Assembly (NCBI GenBank): GCA_964531525.1
Contig: CAZHDF010000197.1
Span: forward strand, 1-6,030
Direction of reading: 5' to 3'
Length of the DNA stretch: 6,030 bases
Source: CAYYWV01 sp964531525
Lineage (GTDB): Bacteria > Pseudomonadota > Alphaproteobacteria > JAAXGF01
The notes beneath the pieces were generated by a model. The model saw nothing but the letters and a program-made list of their open reading frames with translations. It searched no databases and was not told the origin of the DNA. Made by a program: the position numbers and the translations under genes. The number at the start of each line of letters is the position of its first letter. Position 1 is the first letter of the stretch. Below are positions 5,056-6,030 of this stretch, piece after piece.

Positions 5056-6030
5056 CGGCCGCCTCCTCCGGAACATCGCCGTCGAGCGCTCGGCCGCTTT
5101 GGCCGTCGAAGACCACGAGGCGATCGGTGAGAAAGCCGAGACCCACGGTTTCCCCGTCGCGCAACCGCCGGTCGGCGTCGAGCCGCGCCTTGATCTGGCC
5201 CTCGGGGGTTTCGAAAGTGGCGATCTGGGTGGTTCCCATGAATTCGACGCCGTACACCCGCCCCCGCAACGCGCTCCGGTCGTCGAGGCGGATATGCTCG
5301 GGGCGAACGCCGAGCACGGCCTCGCCTTGCGCGGGCGCGGCGCGGAGACGGGGGATCGGAACCTCGGCGTCGCCGAAGCGAACCGTCGCGTCGCCCGCGT
5401 CGAGGCGCGCGCGCAGCCGGATCAGGTTCATCGGCGGGCTGCCGATGAAGTCGGCGACGAACAGCGAGCGCGGCCGATTGTAGATCTCCAGCGGCGGCGC
5501 GAGCTGTTCGATAACGCCGCCGTTCATCACCGCGATCATGTCGGCCATCGCCATGGCTTCGAGCTGATCATGGGTGACGTAGACCGTGGTCGCGTCGATC
5601 CGGTCGTGAAGGGTGCGAAGCTCGTCGCACATGAGCTCGCGGAACTCCGCGTCCAGCGCGCCCAACGGCTCGTCCATCAGAAAGGCCTTCGGCCGGCGCA
5701 CGATGGCGCGGCCCAGCGCGACCCGCTGGCGGTCGCCGCCGGCGAGGCCCGAGGTCTTGCGATCAAGCAGATGGTCGATCCGCAGCATGCGCGCGACCTC
5801 GGCGACGCGCTCCTTGATCCGAGCCCTCGGCATCCCCTGGGACTTGAGGGGATAGGCCAGGTTCTGGCGGACGTTCATATGCGGATAGAGGCCGAAAAGC
5901 TGGAACACGAAGGCGATGTCGCGCTTGGCCGCGCGCAGATCGGTGACGTCGTCGCCGTCGAGATAGATCTTTCCGGCGCTCGGCATCTCGAGCCCGGCGA
6001 TCATGCGCAGCGTCGTCGTCTTGCCGCAGC
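5048..6030 (-). CDS. ABC importer ATPase 1 (MalK/UgpC class), N-terminus outside the window
   Basis: This is the first of two tandem importer ATPases. About 326 codons are visible; roughly 40 N-terminal residues are missing past the right edge. The end of Walker A (CGKTTTLRMIAGLE) is just inside the window. Then come the Q-loop FVFQLFGLYPHM, an altered signature LAGGDRQ (5726-5746) where LSGGQ/E is usual, Walker B FLMDEPLGALD and the H-loop YVTHDQLEAM. The C-terminal MalK-type regulatory domain carries IGSPPMNLI and VLGVRPEHIRL. The catalytic Glu and His are intact. The ATPase probably pairs with ATPase 2 as a heterodimer under two permeases, which would be encoded upstream. Its 3' end overlaps ATPase 2 by 8 bases. 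The Met codon at 6002-6004 is internal, not the start. Substrate is unknown; linkage to the Dha genes suggests DHA, glycerol or a polyol. Confidence 0.93.
   Translation of the reverse strand, partial: CGKTTTLRMIAGLEMPSAGKIYLDGDDVTDLRAAKRDIAFVFQLFGLYPHMNVRQNLAYPLKSQGMPRARIKERVAEVARMLRIDHLLDRKTSGLAGGDRQRVALGRAIVRRPKAFLMDEPLGALDAEFRELMCDELRTLHDRIDATTVYVTHDQLEAMAMADMIAVMNGGVIEQLAPPLEIYNRPRSLFVADFIGSPPMNLIRLRARLDAGDATVRFGDAEVPIPRLRAAPAQGEAVLGVRPEHIRLDDRSALRGRVYGVEFMGTTQIATFETPEGQIKARLDADRRLRDGETVGLGFLTDRLVVFDGQSGRALDGDVPEEAADG
5062..5069 (-). promoter_or_regulatory. Ribosome binding site that fixes the start of ABC ATPase 2
   Basis: The minus strand reads GGAGGAGG, six bases before the ATG at 5055. 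It lies inside the 3' end of ATPase 1 and downstream of the alternative ATG at 5076, so it supports the shorter protein. Confidence 0.8.

Noticed and set aside
5056..5076. Seven extra N-terminal residues (MFRRRRP) on ATPase 2
   Set aside because: The GGAGGAGG ribosome site lies between this ATG and the one at 5055, and family members start near the second Met.
4021..5130. Plus-strand open frame of 369 codons opposite the ABC ATPase gene
   Set aside because: Its translation is low-complexity (R, D, A, H rich) with no recognisable domain. It is the antisense shadow of a gene with intact ABC motifs, which is common in high-GC DNA.

Overview
The window reads as part of one long minus-strand operon from a high-GC proteobacterium. 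Third codon positions are overwhelmingly G/C, every gene points the same way, and most neighbours overlap by 4 to 25 bases. The protein families and their style suggest an alphaproteobacterium (Rhodospirillales/Rhizobiales-like). That placement is inference; no taxonomic marker is present.

In transcription order (right to left) the window holds: the 3' part of a MalK/UgpC-type ABC importer ATPase (5048-6030, cut by the window edge); a second, complete ATPase of the same class (3964-5055); dhaL, the ADP-binding subunit of PEP-dependent dihydroxyacetone (DHA) kinase (3377-3988); dhaM, a single-domain EIIA-type phosphocarrier (2988-3380); a gap of about 121 bp; an HPr-like phosphocarrier (2573-2866, start uncertain); a full-length PTS enzyme I (940-2589); a 144-residue protein with a possible helix-turn-helix and no recognised name (513-947); a 153-bp spacer holding a 35-bp near-perfect hairpin; and the first 119 codons of dhaK, the DHA-binding subunit (1-359, cut by the window edge).

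The genes form a complete phosphoryl relay: PEP -> enzyme I (His190) -> HPr (His19) -> DhaM (His12) -> ADP/ATP bound to DhaL -> DHA held by DhaK, giving DHA phosphate for glycolysis. In E. coli the EIIA, HPr and a partial EI domain are fused in DhaM; here they are separate genes and EI is full length. No EIIB or EIIC gene is visible. The two ATPases sit immediately upstream and dhaL starts inside the second one, so uptake is probably by an ABC importer for DHA, glycerol or a related polyol/sugar. Its permeases and binding protein would lie beyond the right edge.

Points worth a second look are the fusion of ABC uptake with a dedicated PTS-Dha relay, the hairpin between the last relay gene and dhaK, the uncharacterised possible DNA-binding protein overlapping enzyme I, and an altered ABC signature in the first ATPase. 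No mobile element, tRNA, rRNA or CRISPR was seen.
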